Shown: piece after piece, positions 1 through 9,433 of the stretch
Layout: each line of letters starts with the position of its first letter
Numbering within the stretch: position 1 is the stretch's first letter
Assembly (NCBI GenBank): GCA_006738865.1
Contig: AP019701.1
Location: 3,344,001 to 3,408,000 of the forward strand
Direction: 5' to 3'
Length of the DNA stretch: 64,000 nucleotides
DNA from: Allostella sp. ATCC 35155
GTDB lineage: Bacteria; Pseudomonadota; Alphaproteobacteria; ATCC43930; Allostellaceae
Program-made: the position numbers and the translations under genes
The notes under the pieces: model-generated
Databases searched by the model: none
Seen by the model: only the letters and a program-made list of their open reading frames with translations
Told to the model about the DNA's origin: nothing

Positions 1-2
1 GC

Positions 3-1028
3 AACGGCGGCTCCGACGTGATCAACGGCGGCAACGGCGCCGATTTTGCGAGCGGCGGTGACGACAACGATTCGATCTTCGGCGGATTGGCTTTCCGTGC
101 CGACGATTCGCTGTTCGGCGCCAGCGACACGCTCTACGGCGATGCCGGCAACGACTGGATCTTCGGCAGCGAGGACAGCGTCGGCGACTACATCGACGGT
201 GGCGACGACAACGATACCCTCGTCGCGACGGCCGGGATCGACGACCACATGTCCAGCGACACGCTGCTGGGCGGCGCCGGCGACGACAGCATCTACGGCC
301 TCAACGGCGCCGACAGCATCGACGGCGGCGACGGTGCCGACGAAGTCCACGCAGGCGACGACTTCAATACGGTCGACGGCGGGCAAGGCGACGACACGCT
401 CTACGGCGGCGACGGCAACGACCTCCTCTACGGCGGGTCCGACTCCGACTCGCTGCTCGCAGGCGCAGGCCAGGACACCGTCGAGGGCGGTAGCGGCGAC
501 GACATCGTCCTCGGGGAGAACGGCACCGACACGCTCTACGGCAATGACGGCGACGATCTCCTCAACGGCGGGAAGCACCACGACATCCTGACCGGCGGCG
601 ACGGCAGCGACACCTTCGCCTTCCTGCAGGCCGACACGTCCAACTTTAGCGACACGATCGCCGACCTGGAGATCGGCGACCGGATCGCGTTCTTCAATTA
701 CGAGGACGCGACCAAGGCGGCCGATGCGGCGGTGACGAACAACCCGCTGTCCGTGACCCACAAGGACAACATCCTGGTCGCGACCAACCAGGCCTACTCG
801 ATCGCCCAGTTCGACCAGTTCCTGACGGCGGGCGATGCCGACAGCGACAAGCCCGGCTTCTACGTCTTCTTCAATTCCTCGACGAACCTCGGCGAAATCT
901 GGTTCGACACCAACATGACCAGCACCGATGGCGCCGAACTGGTCGCAGCCATCACCAACGTGTCGAGCGCCGCCGACCTCAAGGACGTGATCAACCGCGA
1001 CTCCTTCATCATCGAGTTCGATACCTGA
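3..1028 (+). CDS. RTX-type calcium-binding protein, C-terminal part (5' truncated by window edge)
   Basis: The reading frame is open from base 3 with no proper start, so the gene begins outside the window. The visible part is a run of glycine/aspartate-rich nonapeptides of the GGxGxDxLx type. These bind Ca2+ in a parallel beta-roll and are typical of proteins exported by type I secretion. They are followed by a non-repeat C-terminal domain of about 100 residues (from about residue 240 of the visible part) that is almost the same as in the next two genes. The tail ends in FIIEFDT, an acidic/hydrophobic end like type I secretion signals. No enzymatic domain is visible. It is the first of three tandem paralogs, and its repeat block has diverged most. 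The family call is firm and the cell function is unknown. Confidence 0.85.
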   Translation, partial: NGGSDVINGGNGADFASGGDDNDSIFGGLAFRADDSLFGASDTLYGDAGNDWIFGSEDSVGDYIDGGDDNDTLVATAGIDDHMSSDTLLGGAGDDSIYGLNGADSIDGGDGADEVHAGDDFNTVDGGQGDDTLYGGDGNDLLYGGSDSDSLLAGAGQDTVEGGSGDDIVLGENGTDTLYGNDGDDLLNGGKHHDILTGGDGSDTFAFLQADTSNFSDTIADLEIGDRIAFFNYEDATKAADAAVTNNPLSVTHKDNILVATNQAYSIAQFDQFLTAGDADSDKPGFYVFFNSSTNLGEIWFDTNMTSTDGAELVAAITNVSSAADLKDVINRDSFIIEFDT

Positions 1029-1183
1029 CACCGGCTCGCCGGAAAGCACAGTGGTCGTCTTTCGGGCGAGCGCCCACCGTCGCATATTGCTGCATCATCG
1101 GATGATGGAGTAGTTGTTCATCGCAATGGCGAGCTACGCTTGGCTTGCCCAGGCGAACATGGCGACTTGGTGGGGGGCGGGAC
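1029..1183. other. Intergenic region between RTX paralogs 1 and 2
   Basis: About 155 bases carry no convincing gene or terminator. A short perfect inverted repeat, CATCATC-G-GATGATG, lies at 1093-1107. It could be an operator or weak hairpin, but it has no T-run. A GC-rich Shine-Dalgarno-like stretch (GGGGGGCGGGA) sits at 1172-1182 just before the next start. Confidence 0.3.
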
Positions 1184-2863
1184 ATGGCGACGATCACCGG
1201 CAACGACAATGCGAACACCCTGAACGGGAAGAGCGGAGCCGACTTCATCGATGGCATGGGCGGAAACGACCGCATCGATGGGAAGGACAAGGACGACAGC
1301 ATCTACGGCGGCAACGGCAACGACAGCATCCTCGGCGGCACGGGCGACGACACGCTCTACGGCGGGAACAATTCGTTCTTCTATGCCGACGGTGCCGACA
1401 CGCTCTATGGCGGCAATGACGAGGATCTGCTGTACGGCGGCGAGCAGAACGACCGCATGTCGGGCGACAACGGGCTCGACACGCTGTTCGGCGGCAACGG
1501 CAACGACACCATGCTGGGCGGCAACGGCAACGACCTGCTGTTCGGCGAGGACGGCGACGATTCGGTCAATGCCGGCAAGAACAGCGACCTCGTCTATGGC
1601 GGCACCGGCAACGACTGGCTGTTCGGCGACCATGGCGCGGACACCATCATCGGCGGCAACGGCGGCGACGTGCTGCGCGGCGGCGAGGGCCGCGACCTCC
1701 TGATCGGCTACGAGCCGGGGGCGGAGACGCAGGACGGCGGCAATTATTTCGAGGCCGGCGACAACGACGACTCGCTCTTCGGCGGCGGCGCCTTCGACAC
1801 GATGTTCGGCGAACTCGGCAACGACCTCATCTACGGCGCCGCAGGCAACGACCAGATCAACGGCAACAGCGGCATGGACACGGCGTTCGGCGGCAATGGC
1901 GCCGACTCGATCCATGGCGGCGGCGACGACGACAGCCTGTTCGGCGGCTCCGGAAACTGGTTCTACGATTCCCTCGTCGGCGCCAGCGACACGCTCTACG
2001 GCGACGAGGGCAACGACCGGCTCTTCGGCAGCGAGGACAGCGTCGGCGACCGCTTCGACGGCGGGGACGGCAACGACACGCTCTATGGCAGCTACGGCTA
2101 CGACACCATGATCGGTGGCCAGGGCGACGACAGCATGCTCGGCGGCAACGGCGGCGACAGCATGCTCGGCGGCGACGGCGACGACGAGATTTATGGGAGC
2201 TACGGCTACGACACCATGCTCGGCGGCCAGGGCGACGATTATCTCAGCGGCGGCAACGGCAACGACCTCGCCTATGGCGGCAGCGACGACGACGAGATCG
2301 ACGGCGGCTGGGGCAACGATACGCTCTACGGCGACGACGGCGATGACTACATCCATGGCGGCGAGGACGAGGACGTCGTCAACGGCGGCGCCGGCAACGA
2401 CTATGTCGAAGGCGGCAACGGCAACGATATCCTCTACGGCGAAAGCGGATCGGACACCTTCGGCTTCGACGAGGACGACGACGGCGTCGACACCATCGCC
2501 GACCTCGAGCTCGCCGACCGGATCGATCTCAACGACTTCAGCGTCGCGGACCAGCTCGACGCGGCGGTGACGAACAATCCGCTGTCCGTGACCCACAAGG
2601 ACAACATCCTGGTCGCGACCAACCAGGCCTACTCGATCGGCCAGTTCGACCAGTTCCTGACGGCAGGCGACGCCGACAGCGGCAAGCCCGGCTTCTACGT
2701 CTTCTTCAATCCATCGACGAACCGCGGCGAGATCTGGTTCGACACCAACATGGTCAGCACTGACGGCGCGGTGCTGATCGGCGTGATCGACAATGTCGAC
2801 AGCGCCTCGGACCTCAAGGACGTCATCAGCAAGTCGACCTTCATCGTCGATTACGACAACTGA
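1184..2863 (+). CDS. RTX-type calcium-binding repeat protein (paralog 2)
   Basis: This 559-residue protein is built almost wholly of RTX nonapeptides from residue 1 (MATITGNDNANTLNG) to about residue 425, followed by the shared C-terminal domain (TNNPLSVTHKDN... to FIVDYDN). There is no Sec signal peptide and no catalytic domain, which fits a type I secreted structural or adhesive protein. The ATG at 1184 was chosen because a G-rich ribosome-binding stretch precedes it and because the third paralog starts identically; an in-frame TTG at 1145 is less likely. The gene has exactly the same length as paralog 3 and is near-identical outside residues about 315-410. No type I transporter genes are visible in the window. 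Confidence 0.85.
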   Translation: MATITGNDNANTLNGKSGADFIDGMGGNDRIDGKDKDDSIYGGNGNDSILGGTGDDTLYGGNNSFFYADGADTLYGGNDEDLLYGGEQNDRMSGDNGLDTLFGGNGNDTMLGGNGNDLLFGEDGDDSVNAGKNSDLVYGGTGNDWLFGDHGADTIIGGNGGDVLRGGEGRDLLIGYEPGAETQDGGNYFEAGDNDDSLFGGGAFDTMFGELGNDLIYGAAGNDQINGNSGMDTAFGGNGADSIHGGGDDDSLFGGSGNWFYDSLVGASDTLYGDEGNDRLFGSEDSVGDRFDGGDGNDTLYGSYGYDTMIGGQGDDSMLGGNGGDSMLGGDGDDEIYGSYGYDTMLGGQGDDYLSGGNGNDLAYGGSDDDEIDGGWGNDTLYGDDGDDYIHGGEDEDVVNGGAGNDYVEGGNGNDILYGESGSDTFGFDEDDDGVDTIADLELADRIDLNDFSVADQLDAAVTNNPLSVTHKDNILVATNQAYSIGQFDQFLTAGDADSGKPGFYVFFNPSTNRGEIWFDTNMVSTDGAVLIGVIDNVDSASDLKDVISKSTFIVDYDN

Positions 2864-2895
2864 CGCTGGCCGCGAGGTTAGCGGACTACTCTTCG

Positions 2896-2924
2896 GGGGG
2901 TCGCCAGAGGGCGACCCCCTTTTT
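2896..2924 (+). terminator. Rho-independent terminator after RTX paralog 2
   Basis: A perfect 10-bp stem (GGGGGTCGCC / GGCGACCCCC) with a 4-base AGAG loop is followed directly by five T residues. It lies 33 bases downstream of the stop, so each RTX copy is probably its own transcription unit. Confidence 0.85.
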
Positions 2925-2958
2925 CTTGTGCTGACACCAAGCGATCCGGGGGCGGGAC

Positions 2959-4638
2959 ATGGCGACGATCATCGGCACCGAAAATGCGAACACCCTGAAC
3001 GGGAAGAGCGGCGACGACTTCATCGATGGCCTGGGCGGCAACGACCGCATCGACGGCAAGGACAAGAACGACAGCATCTTCGGCGGCAACGGCAACGACA
3101 GCATCCTCGGCGGCACGGGCGACGACACGCTCTACGGCGGGAACAATTCGTTCTTCTATGCCGACGGTGCCGACACGCTCTATGGCGGCAATGACGAGGA
3201 TCTGCTGTACGGCGGCGAGCAGAACGACCGCATGTCGGGCGACAACGGGCTCGACACGCTGTTCGGCGGCAACGGCAACGACACCATGCTGGGCGGCAAC
3301 GGCAACGACGCGCTCGGGGCCGGAGATGGCGACGATTCGGTCAACGGCGGCAAGAACAGCGACCTCGTCTATGGCGGCACCGGCAACGACTGGCTGTTCG
3401 GCGACCATGGCGCGGACACCATCATCGGCGGCAACGGCGGCGACGTGCTGCGCGGCGGCGAGGGCCGCGACCTCCTGATCGGCTATGAGCCGGGGGCGGA
3501 GACGGCGGACGGCGGCAATTATTTCGAGGCCGGCGACAACGACGATTCGCTGTTCGGCGGCGGCGCCTTCGACACCATGTTCGGCGAACTCGGCAACGAC
3601 CTCATCTACGGCGCCGCAGGCAACGACCAGATCAACGGCAACAGCGGCATGGACACGGCGTTCGGCGGCAATGGCGCCGACTCGATCCATGGCGGCGGCG
3701 ACGACGACAGCCTGTTCGGCGGCTCCGGAAACTGGTTCTACGATTCCCTCGTCGGCGCCAGCGACACGCTCTACGGCGACGAGGGCAACGACCGGCTCTT
3801 CGGCAGCGAGGACAGCGTCGGCGACCGCTTCGACGGCGGGGACGGCGACGACACGCTCTATGGCAGCTATGGCTACGACACCATGATCGGTGGCCAGGGC
3901 GACGACACGATCGACGGCGGCAACGGCAACGACAGCATCCTCGGCGGCGACGACGACGACCAGCTCCATGGCGGCTTCGGCTACGACACGATGTACGGCG
4001 GCCAGGGCGACGATCTCTTGAGCGGCGGCAATGGCAACGACCTCGTCTTCGGCGAGGACGGCGATGACGAGGTCGGCGGCAGCTATGGCAACGACACGCT
4101 GTCAGGCGGCTATGGCGACGACTACGTCCATGGCGGCGATGACGAGGACTCCGTACTCGGCGGCGACGGAAACGATTACGTCCAAGGCGGCAACGGCAAC
4201 GATATCCTCCACGGCGAAAGCGGATCGGACACCTTCGGCTTCGACGAGGACGACGACGGCGTCGACACCATCGCCGACATCGAACTCGCCGACCGGATCG
4301 ATCTCACCGACTTCAGCGTCGCGGACCAGCTCGATGCGGTGGTGACGAACAATCCGCTGTCCGTGACCCACAAGGACAACATCCTGGTCGCGACCAACCA
4401 GGCCTACTCGATCGCCCAGTTCGACCGGTTCCTGACGGCGGGCGACGCCGACAGCGGCAAGCCCGGCTTCTACGTCTTCTTCAATCCATCGACGAACCGT
4501 GGCGAGATCTGGTTCGACACCAACATGGTCAGCACCGACGGCGCGGTGCTGATCGGCGTGATCGACAATGTCGACAGCGCCCAGGACCTCAAGAATGTCC
4601 TCAGCAAGTCGAGCTTCATCATCGACAACGACAACTGA
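2959..4638 (+). CDS. RTX-type calcium-binding repeat protein (paralog 3)
   Basis: This 559-residue protein starts MATIIGTENANTLNG and consists of tandem GGxGxD-type Ca2+-binding nonapeptides, then the same C-terminal domain as its two neighbours, ending FIIDNDN. The start is preceded by a GGGGGCGGG ribosome-binding stretch identical to that of paralog 2. Long DNA blocks are identical to paralog 2 at a constant offset of 1775 bases, whereas the repeat block at residues about 315-410 differs greatly. That pattern points to duplication followed by gene conversion or local repeat replacement. It is probably secreted by a type I system encoded elsewhere. The function is unknown. Confidence 0.85.
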   Translation: MATIIGTENANTLNGKSGDDFIDGLGGNDRIDGKDKNDSIFGGNGNDSILGGTGDDTLYGGNNSFFYADGADTLYGGNDEDLLYGGEQNDRMSGDNGLDTLFGGNGNDTMLGGNGNDALGAGDGDDSVNGGKNSDLVYGGTGNDWLFGDHGADTIIGGNGGDVLRGGEGRDLLIGYEPGAETADGGNYFEAGDNDDSLFGGGAFDTMFGELGNDLIYGAAGNDQINGNSGMDTAFGGNGADSIHGGGDDDSLFGGSGNWFYDSLVGASDTLYGDEGNDRLFGSEDSVGDRFDGGDGDDTLYGSYGYDTMIGGQGDDTIDGGNGNDSILGGDDDDQLHGGFGYDTMYGGQGDDLLSGGNGNDLVFGEDGDDEVGGSYGNDTLSGGYGDDYVHGGDDEDSVLGGDGNDYVQGGNGNDILHGESGSDTFGFDEDDDGVDTIADIELADRIDLTDFSVADQLDAVVTNNPLSVTHKDNILVATNQAYSIAQFDRFLTAGDADSGKPGFYVFFNPSTNRGEIWFDTNMVSTDGAVLIGVIDNVDSAQDLKNVLSKSSFIIDNDN

Positions 4639-4648
4639 GCCGGCGCGA

Positions 4649-4700
4649 CCGGGTCGGCGGATGGGACGGCCATCCTCCGACCCGGCCGACGGGCCTTTTC
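4649..4700 (+). terminator. Probable terminator after RTX paralog 3
   Basis: A long imperfect hairpin (arms 4649-4664 and 4670-4685, one mismatch, loop GACGG) is followed after a short C/G stretch by CCTTTTC. It fits a rho-independent terminator for the plus-strand gene that ends at 4638. Confidence 0.6.
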
Positions 4701-4737
4701 ACTTGCGGTCCGGATCGATCTCCGGCCGCCGCAAAGC

Positions 4738-4772
4738 AAAACGGCCCACCCCGCCGGTGCGGGGTGGGCCGT
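4738..4772 (-). terminator. Rho-independent terminator of rpsD
   Basis: A perfect stem of 12 to 14 bp (ACGGCCCACCCC / GGGGTGGGCCGT, 4741-4752 and 4761-4772) is followed on the minus strand by TTTTGCTTTG. It lies 24 bases downstream of the rpsD stop, and the converging RTX terminator lies next to it. Confidence 0.85.
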
Positions 4773-4796
4773 ATTCGTCCGGCCGAAGGCGTCCGG

Positions 4797-5411
4797 TCAG
4801 CGCGAGTAGAACTCGACGACCTGGTTCGGCTCCATCTGCACCGGATAGGGCACGTCGGCCAGCTTGGGCGCGCGGACGAAGGTGCCGGTGAACTTCGTCT
4901 GGTCGACCGACACGTAGTCCGGGATGTCGCGCTCGGCCAGCTGTGCCGCCTCGAGGACGATCGCGAGCTGGCGCGACTTCTCCTTCACCGCGATCACGTC
5001 GCCGTCCTTCACCATGTAGGACGGGATGTTGACGCGCTTGCCGTTCACCGTGACATGGCCGTGGCTGACGAACTGGCGCGCGGCGAACACGGTCGGCACG
5101 TACTTCATGCGGTAGATGACCGCGTCGAGGCGACGCTCCAGCAGCTCGATGAGATTCTCGCCGGTGTCGCCGCGGCGACGAACCGCCTCGTCATAGATGC
5201 GGCGGAACTGGCGCTCGCCGATATTGCCGTAGTAGCCCTTGAGCCGCTGCTTGGCCATCAGCTGGGTGCCGAAGTCCGACGGCTTCTTGCGCCGCTGGCC
5301 GTGCTGCCCCGGCCCATATTCGCGCCGGTTGACCGGGCTCTTGGGGCGGCCCCAGAGATTGATGCCGAGGCGGCGGTCGATCTTGTGCTTCGATTCGGCG
5401 CGTTTGGTCAT
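4797..5411 (-). CDS. rpsD: 30S ribosomal protein S4
   Basis: This 204-residue protein has the usual length of bacterial S4. The N-terminal part carries the conserved NLWGRPKSP and [10 protein letters not shown] segments. The S4 RNA-binding domain follows at about residues 93-155 ([33 protein letters not shown]). It has no N-terminal zinc-binding Cys cluster, so it is the zinc-free form. S4 nucleates 30S assembly on 16S rRNA. It stands alone here rather than in the alpha operon, as in many alphaproteobacteria, with its own promoter and terminator. Confidence 0.98.
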   Translation of the reverse strand: MTKRAESKHKIDRRLGINLWGRPKSPVNRREYGPGQHGQRRKKPSDFGTQLMAKQRLKGYYGNIGERQFRRIYDEAVRRRGDTGENLIELLERRLDAVIYRMKYVPTVFAARQFVSHGHVTVNGKRVNIPSYMVKDGDVIAVKEKSRQLAIVLEAAQLAERDIPDYVSVDQTKFTGTFVRAPKLADVPYPVQMEPNQVVEFYSR

Positions 5412-5513
5412 GCGCCTTCCTTTCCGTCTTGTGTCCCGGTAGTCCGGCAGGCGGCCGGCATCGGCCGCTGCAGGCGGGGTGAGGCACCCACGTTCCCGGG
5501 AATGAAGGCGCGC

Positions 5514-5541
5514 AAGATAGCCGGAACCGCTCTCCGGTCAA
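5514..5541 (-). promoter_or_regulatory. Sigma-70 promoter of rpsD
   Basis: On the minus strand TTGACC (5541-5536), a 16-base spacer and TATCTT (5519-5514) form a good housekeeping promoter about 100 bases upstream of the rpsD start. Confidence 0.7.
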
Positions 5542-5562
5542 GCAAAAGCCGCCGCAGCGCCG

Positions 5563-6387
5563 TCATGCCGCGGGGGCGTCGCCCTCGCGGTCGGCCTTGC
5601 GCGGCCGTCCCGGCGGCGGCGGCGCCTTGCGCAGCGCGTAGACGACGCCGTGCAGCGTGCGGATCTCCTGCTCGGTCAGGCCGGCGCGCTCGAAGGCGTT
5701 GCGGATCGACCGCATCATGTGCGGCCGCATGTCCGGCGCCTGGAAGAACCCGCCCTCGTCGAGGCCGGCTTCGAGCCGGTCGAAGAAGTTGAGCAGCTCG
5801 GCACGCGTCGCCGGCCGCGTCCCGTTGTAGGGCAGCTCCTCCGCCGGCGTCTCGTCGCCCGACTGGAACCATTCGTGGCAGACCAGCAGGACGGCCTGGG
5901 CGAGGTTGAGCGAGGAGAAGCCCGGGTTGAGCGGCACCGTCAGGATGGTGTCGGCGAGCGAGATGTGGTCGTTGACGAGCCCGGTGCGCTCGGGCCCGAA
6001 GAGCAGCGCGACGCGCTCGCCGGCCGCCGTCGCCTGGCGCAATTCGGCGGCGGCGCGGCGCGGCGTCACCACCCGCTTCACCATCTCCCGCGGGCGGGCC
6101 GAGGTGGCATAGACATGCCGGCAGTCGGCGATCGCCGCCTCCAGGGTCGGGAAGACCTCGGCCGCCTCCAGCACCATGTCGGCGCCGGACGCAGCTGCGA
6201 TGGCGCGCGGCGCCAGCCGGCTCTCGCGCGGGGCGACGAGGCGCAGCCGCGTCAGGCCGCAATTCAGCATCGCGCGGGCAGCACTGCCGACATTCTCGGC
6301 CAGCTGCGGCTGCACCAGGATGACGACCGGCCCCGCCTCCCCCTCGTCACCCGGTGTGGCGACCCGCGCGAGATCGGTGCCCGACAT
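5563..6387 (-). CDS. trmJ: TrmJ-like SPOUT RNA methyltransferase
   Basis: This 274-residue SpoU/TrmH-superfamily methyltransferase is probably the group that 2'-O-methylates position 32 of tRNAs using S-adenosylmethionine. The N-terminus shows VQPQLAENVGSAARAM. The knotted SPOUT cofactor site is seen in LLFGPERTGLVNDHI and LNPGFSSLNLAQAVLL. The start ATG at 6387 shares one base with the stop of the upstream citramalate synthase gene (TGATG), so the two are translationally coupled; a longer in-frame start at 6423 would lie inside cimA. The C-terminal alpha-helical extension typical of TrmJ is present (ELLNFFDRLEAGLDEGGFF). Confidence 0.88.
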   Translation of the reverse strand: MSGTDLARVATPGDEGEAGPVVILVQPQLAENVGSAARAMLNCGLTRLRLVAPRESRLAPRAIAAASGADMVLEAAEVFPTLEAAIADCRHVYATSARPREMVKRVVTPRRAAAELRQATAAGERVALLFGPERTGLVNDHISLADTILTVPLNPGFSSLNLAQAVLLVCHEWFQSGDETPAEELPYNGTRPATRAELLNFFDRLEAGLDEGGFFQAPDMRPHMMRSIRNAFERAGLTEQEIRTLHGVVYALRKAPPPPGRPRKADREGDAPAA

Positions 6388-7982
6388 CAGGCCGCGACCT
6401 CGGCCGGCAGGCGCATCAGGCAATAGGTGATGGCATCGTGCAGGGCGTTGTAGGAGGCGTCGATGACGTTGGTCGAGACACCCACGGTCGCCCAGCGCTC
6501 GAGCGCTGGGTGGTCGCTTTCGATCATCACCCGCGTCACCGCCTTGGTCGCGTCCTCCGGCGTCAGGATGCGGACCTTGTAGTCGACCAGCCGCATCGCC
6601 TCGAGCCCGGGGAAGGCCGGCACCAGCACCTTGCGCAGCGCCGTGTCGAGCGCGTTGACCGGCCCGTTGCCCTCCGCGACCGTCATGTGGCGCTCGCCGT
6701 CGACCGTCACCTTGATCGTCGCCTCCGACAGCGTGACCAGGTCGCCGCGCACGTTCCAGCGCCGCTCGTCGATGACGCGAAAGCCGTCGAGACGGAAGAA
6801 TTCCGGCACGGTCCCAAGCGCCCGCCGTGCCAGCAGCTCGAAGCTGGCCTCGGCGCCGTCATAGGCATAGCCGTCGAACTCGCGTCGCTTCACCGTGTCG
6901 ACCAGGGTGGCGAGCTTAGGGTCGTCGGGCCCGATCTCGATGCCGGCGTCGCGCAGGCGGGCCAGCACATTCGACCGCCCGGCCTGGTCCGACACGATGA
7001 TGTGCCGCCGATTGCCGACCAATTCGGGCTCGATATGCTCGTAGGTGCGCGGATCTTTCTCGACCGCCGAGACGTGGAGCCCGCCCTTATGGGCGAAGGC
7101 GCTGTCGCCGACATAGGCGGCGTGGCGGTTGGGGGCGCGGTTCAGCCGCTCGTCGAGCAGCCGCGACAGGCCCGTCAGCCGCTTCAGCCCGTCGCGGTCG
7201 ACGCCGGTCTCCATCCCCATCTTCAGCACCAGTGAGGGGATGAGCGAGATGAGGTTGGCGTTGCCGCAGCGTTCGCCGAGGCCGTTCAGGGTGCCCTGCA
7301 CCTGCCGCACCCCCGCCCGCACGGCGGCCAGCGAGTTGGCGACGGCATTCTCGGTGTCGTTGTGGCAGTGGATGCCGAGCCGCTCGCCCGGGATGCGGCG
7401 CGTCACCTCGCGGACGATCGCCTCGATCTCGTGCGGCAGGGTGCCGCCGTTGGTGTCGCACAGCACCATCCAGCGCGCGCCGGCATCGCGGGCCGCCTCC
7501 AGGCAGGCCATCGCGAAGTCCGGATTGGCCTTGTAGCCGTCGAAGAAATGCTCGGCATCGTACATCGCCTCGCCCTTGCGGGCGGCGGCGTGGCGGATGC
7601 TGTCGGCGATGAGCTGCAGGTTCTCGTCCTGGCCGATGCCGAGCGCGACCTCGACATGGAAGTCCCACGCCTTGCCGACGAGGCAGGCCGCGTCCGAGCG
7701 GCCGGCCAGCACGGCGGCGAGGCCGGGGTCGTTGTCGACGCTGCGGCCCGGGCGGCGGGTCATGCCGAAGGCGACGAGCTTCGCGGTCGAGAGCGCGGGC
7801 GGCGCGGCGAAGAACTGCTCGTCGGTCGGGTTGGCGCCCGGCCAGCCGCCCTCGACATAGTCGATGCCGGCAGCGTCGAGGGCCCGCGCGATGGCGACCT
7901 TGTCGGCGACGCCGAAATCGACGCCCTGGGTCTGCGCCCCGTCGCGCAGCGTGGTGTCGAACAGATGGACGCGGTCGGACAT
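6387..7982 (-). CDS. cimA: (R)-citramalate synthase
   Basis: This 531-residue enzyme of the isopropylmalate/homocitrate synthase family should condense pyruvate with acetyl-CoA to citramalate, a threonine-independent route to 2-oxobutyrate and isoleucine. The DTTLRDGAQTQGVDF motif at the N-terminus and HCHNDTENAVANS mark the HMGL-like TIM barrel with its divalent metal site. A C-terminal LeuA-type allosteric domain (from about residue 395, WNVRGDLVTLSEATIKVTV) suggests feedback control. The length and the YVEGGWPGANPTDEQFF segment match the CimA subgroup rather than LeuA. It starts 5 bases after cysS ends and overlaps trmJ. Confidence 0.93.
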   Translation of the reverse strand: MSDRVHLFDTTLRDGAQTQGVDFGVADKVAIARALDAAGIDYVEGGWPGANPTDEQFFAAPPALSTAKLVAFGMTRRPGRSVDNDPGLAAVLAGRSDAACLVGKAWDFHVEVALGIGQDENLQLIADSIRHAAARKGEAMYDAEHFFDGYKANPDFAMACLEAARDAGARWMVLCDTNGGTLPHEIEAIVREVTRRIPGERLGIHCHNDTENAVANSLAAVRAGVRQVQGTLNGLGERCGNANLISLIPSLVLKMGMETGVDRDGLKRLTGLSRLLDERLNRAPNRHAAYVGDSAFAHKGGLHVSAVEKDPRTYEHIEPELVGNRRHIIVSDQAGRSNVLARLRDAGIEIGPDDPKLATLVDTVKRREFDGYAYDGAEASFELLARRALGTVPEFFRLDGFRVIDERRWNVRGDLVTLSEATIKVTVDGERHMTVAEGNGPVNALDTALRKVLVPAFPGLEAMRLVDYKVRILTPEDATKAVTRVMIESDHPALERWATVGVSTNVIDASYNALHDAITYCLMRLPAEVAA

Positions 7983-7987
7983 GATGC

Positions 7988-9361
7988 TTACCCCGCCCGC
8001 CGCCAGAGCGTGCCCTGAGGAGTGTCCTCCAGCACGACGCCCTGGTCGGCGAGCTGCTTGCGGATGCGGTCGGCCTCGGCGAAGTCGCGGGCCTTGCGGG
8101 CGGCGACCCGGGCCGCGACCAGCGCATCGATCTCGGCGTCGCCGCCGGCATCGGCGCCCTTGAACCAGGCCTCCGGCGACTGCTGCAGTAGCCCGAGCAG
8201 GCCACCCATGGCCACGAGCCCGGCCGAAGCCCCGGCGCGGCCTTCGTTGACGAGCGCGAGCTGACGCTTCAGGTGCAGGTCGATCGCGGCCGGCGTGTTG
8301 AGGTCGTCCTCCAGCGCGGCCAGGAACCCGCCATCGATCGCCCCCTCACCCTCCGGTGGCGTGCGGCGCAGGGCGCCATAGAACCGGTCGAGGTCGGCAC
8401 GCGCCTCGGTGATCCGCTCGTCCGTCAGGTCGAGCGGCTGGCGATAGTGCGTCTTCAGCAGGGCAAGGCGGATCGCCTCCCCCGGGATGCCGTCCTCGAG
8501 CAGCTGGCGCACCGTCCAGAAGTTGCCGAGCGACTTCGACATCTTCTCGCCGTTGACCATGACGAAGCCGTTATGGACCCAGTGGCGGGCGAAATGCGTC
8601 TCGGTGCGCGTGCCGCCATGGGCGCAGACGCTCTGTGCGATCTCGTTCTCATGGTGCGGGAAGACGAGGTCGATGCCGCCGCCATGGATGTCGAAGACCG
8701 GGCCCAGCGTCGCCTCGCTCATGGCCGAGCACTCGATGTGCCAGCCGGGGCGGCCGCGGCCCCAGGGGCTGTCCCAGCCGGGGATGTCGTCGGGCGAGGG
8801 CTTCCACAGCACGAAGTCGGCCGGATCGCGCTTGTAGGGCGCGACGTCGACCCGGGCGCCGGCGATCATCTCGTCGCGGTTGCGGCGGGACAGCTGGCCG
8901 TATTCGGCGAAGGACGGCACCGAGAAGAGGACGTGCCCGTCGGCGGCATAGGCGTTCCCGGCCCCGATCAGCCGCTCGATGATCCGGATCATGCCGGCGA
9001 TGCTCTCGGTCGCCCGCGGCTCGTGCGTCGGCCGCAGCGCACCCAGCGCGTCCATGTCGGCATGGTACTGCGCCAGCGTGCGCTCGGTCAGCGCACGGAT
9101 CGGCTCGCCGTTCGCCCGGGCGGCGGCATTGATCTTGTCGTCGACGTCGGTGACGTTGCGGACATAGACGACATGGCCCTCGCCATAGACGTGGCGCAGC
9201 AGCCGGAACAGCACGTCGAAGACGACGACCGGCCGGGCATTGCCGACATGCGCGAAGTCGTAGACCGTCGGTCCACACACATACATCCCCACCCGTTTCG
9301 GGTCGCGGGGATGGAGGGGCTCCAGCGCCCTCGTCAGCGTGTCGTGGAGGCGAATGGTCAC
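7988..9361 (-). CDS. cysS: Cysteinyl-tRNA synthetase
   Basis: This class I aminoacyl-tRNA synthetase of 457 residues charges tRNA-Cys. The signature [18 protein letters not shown] carries the zinc-ligand Cys and the HIGH-type motif. WHIECSAMS and [19 protein letters not shown] hold further zinc/cysteine-binding residues, and [11 protein letters not shown] is the KMSKS loop. The length is normal for bacterial CysRS. It lies between gltX (72-base gap) and cimA (5-base gap) in the same direction, within a translation and amino-acid operon. Confidence 0.97.
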   Translation of the reverse strand: MTIRLHDTLTRALEPLHPRDPKRVGMYVCGPTVYDFAHVGNARPVVVFDVLFRLLRHVYGEGHVVYVRNVTDVDDKINAAARANGEPIRALTERTLAQYHADMDALGALRPTHEPRATESIAGMIRIIERLIGAGNAYAADGHVLFSVPSFAEYGQLSRRNRDEMIAGARVDVAPYKRDPADFVLWKPSPDDIPGWDSPWGRGRPGWHIECSAMSEATLGPVFDIHGGGIDLVFPHHENEIAQSVCAHGGTRTETHFARHWVHNGFVMVNGEKMSKSLGNFWTVRQLLEDGIPGEAIRLALLKTHYRQPLDLTDERITEARADLDRFYGALRRTPPEGEGAIDGGFLAALEDDLNTPAAIDLHLKRQLALVNEGRAGASAGLVAMGGLLGLLQQSPEAWFKGADAGGDAEIDALVAARVAARKARDFAEADRIRKQLADQGVVLEDTPQGTLWRRAG

Positions 9362-9433
9362 GGGACCGGTGTCCTGTCTGGCAGTGGTCGTGGACGGAAT
9401 GTCGGGTGCCGCGGCGTCAGGCCCTCTTGGGCA

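Noticed and set aside
1118-2596. Long minus-strand open frames opposite the RTX genes (Val/Ala-rich)
   Set aside because: They are antisense to the regular GGxGxD codons, which give open frames in several phases. They have no domain and no start site.
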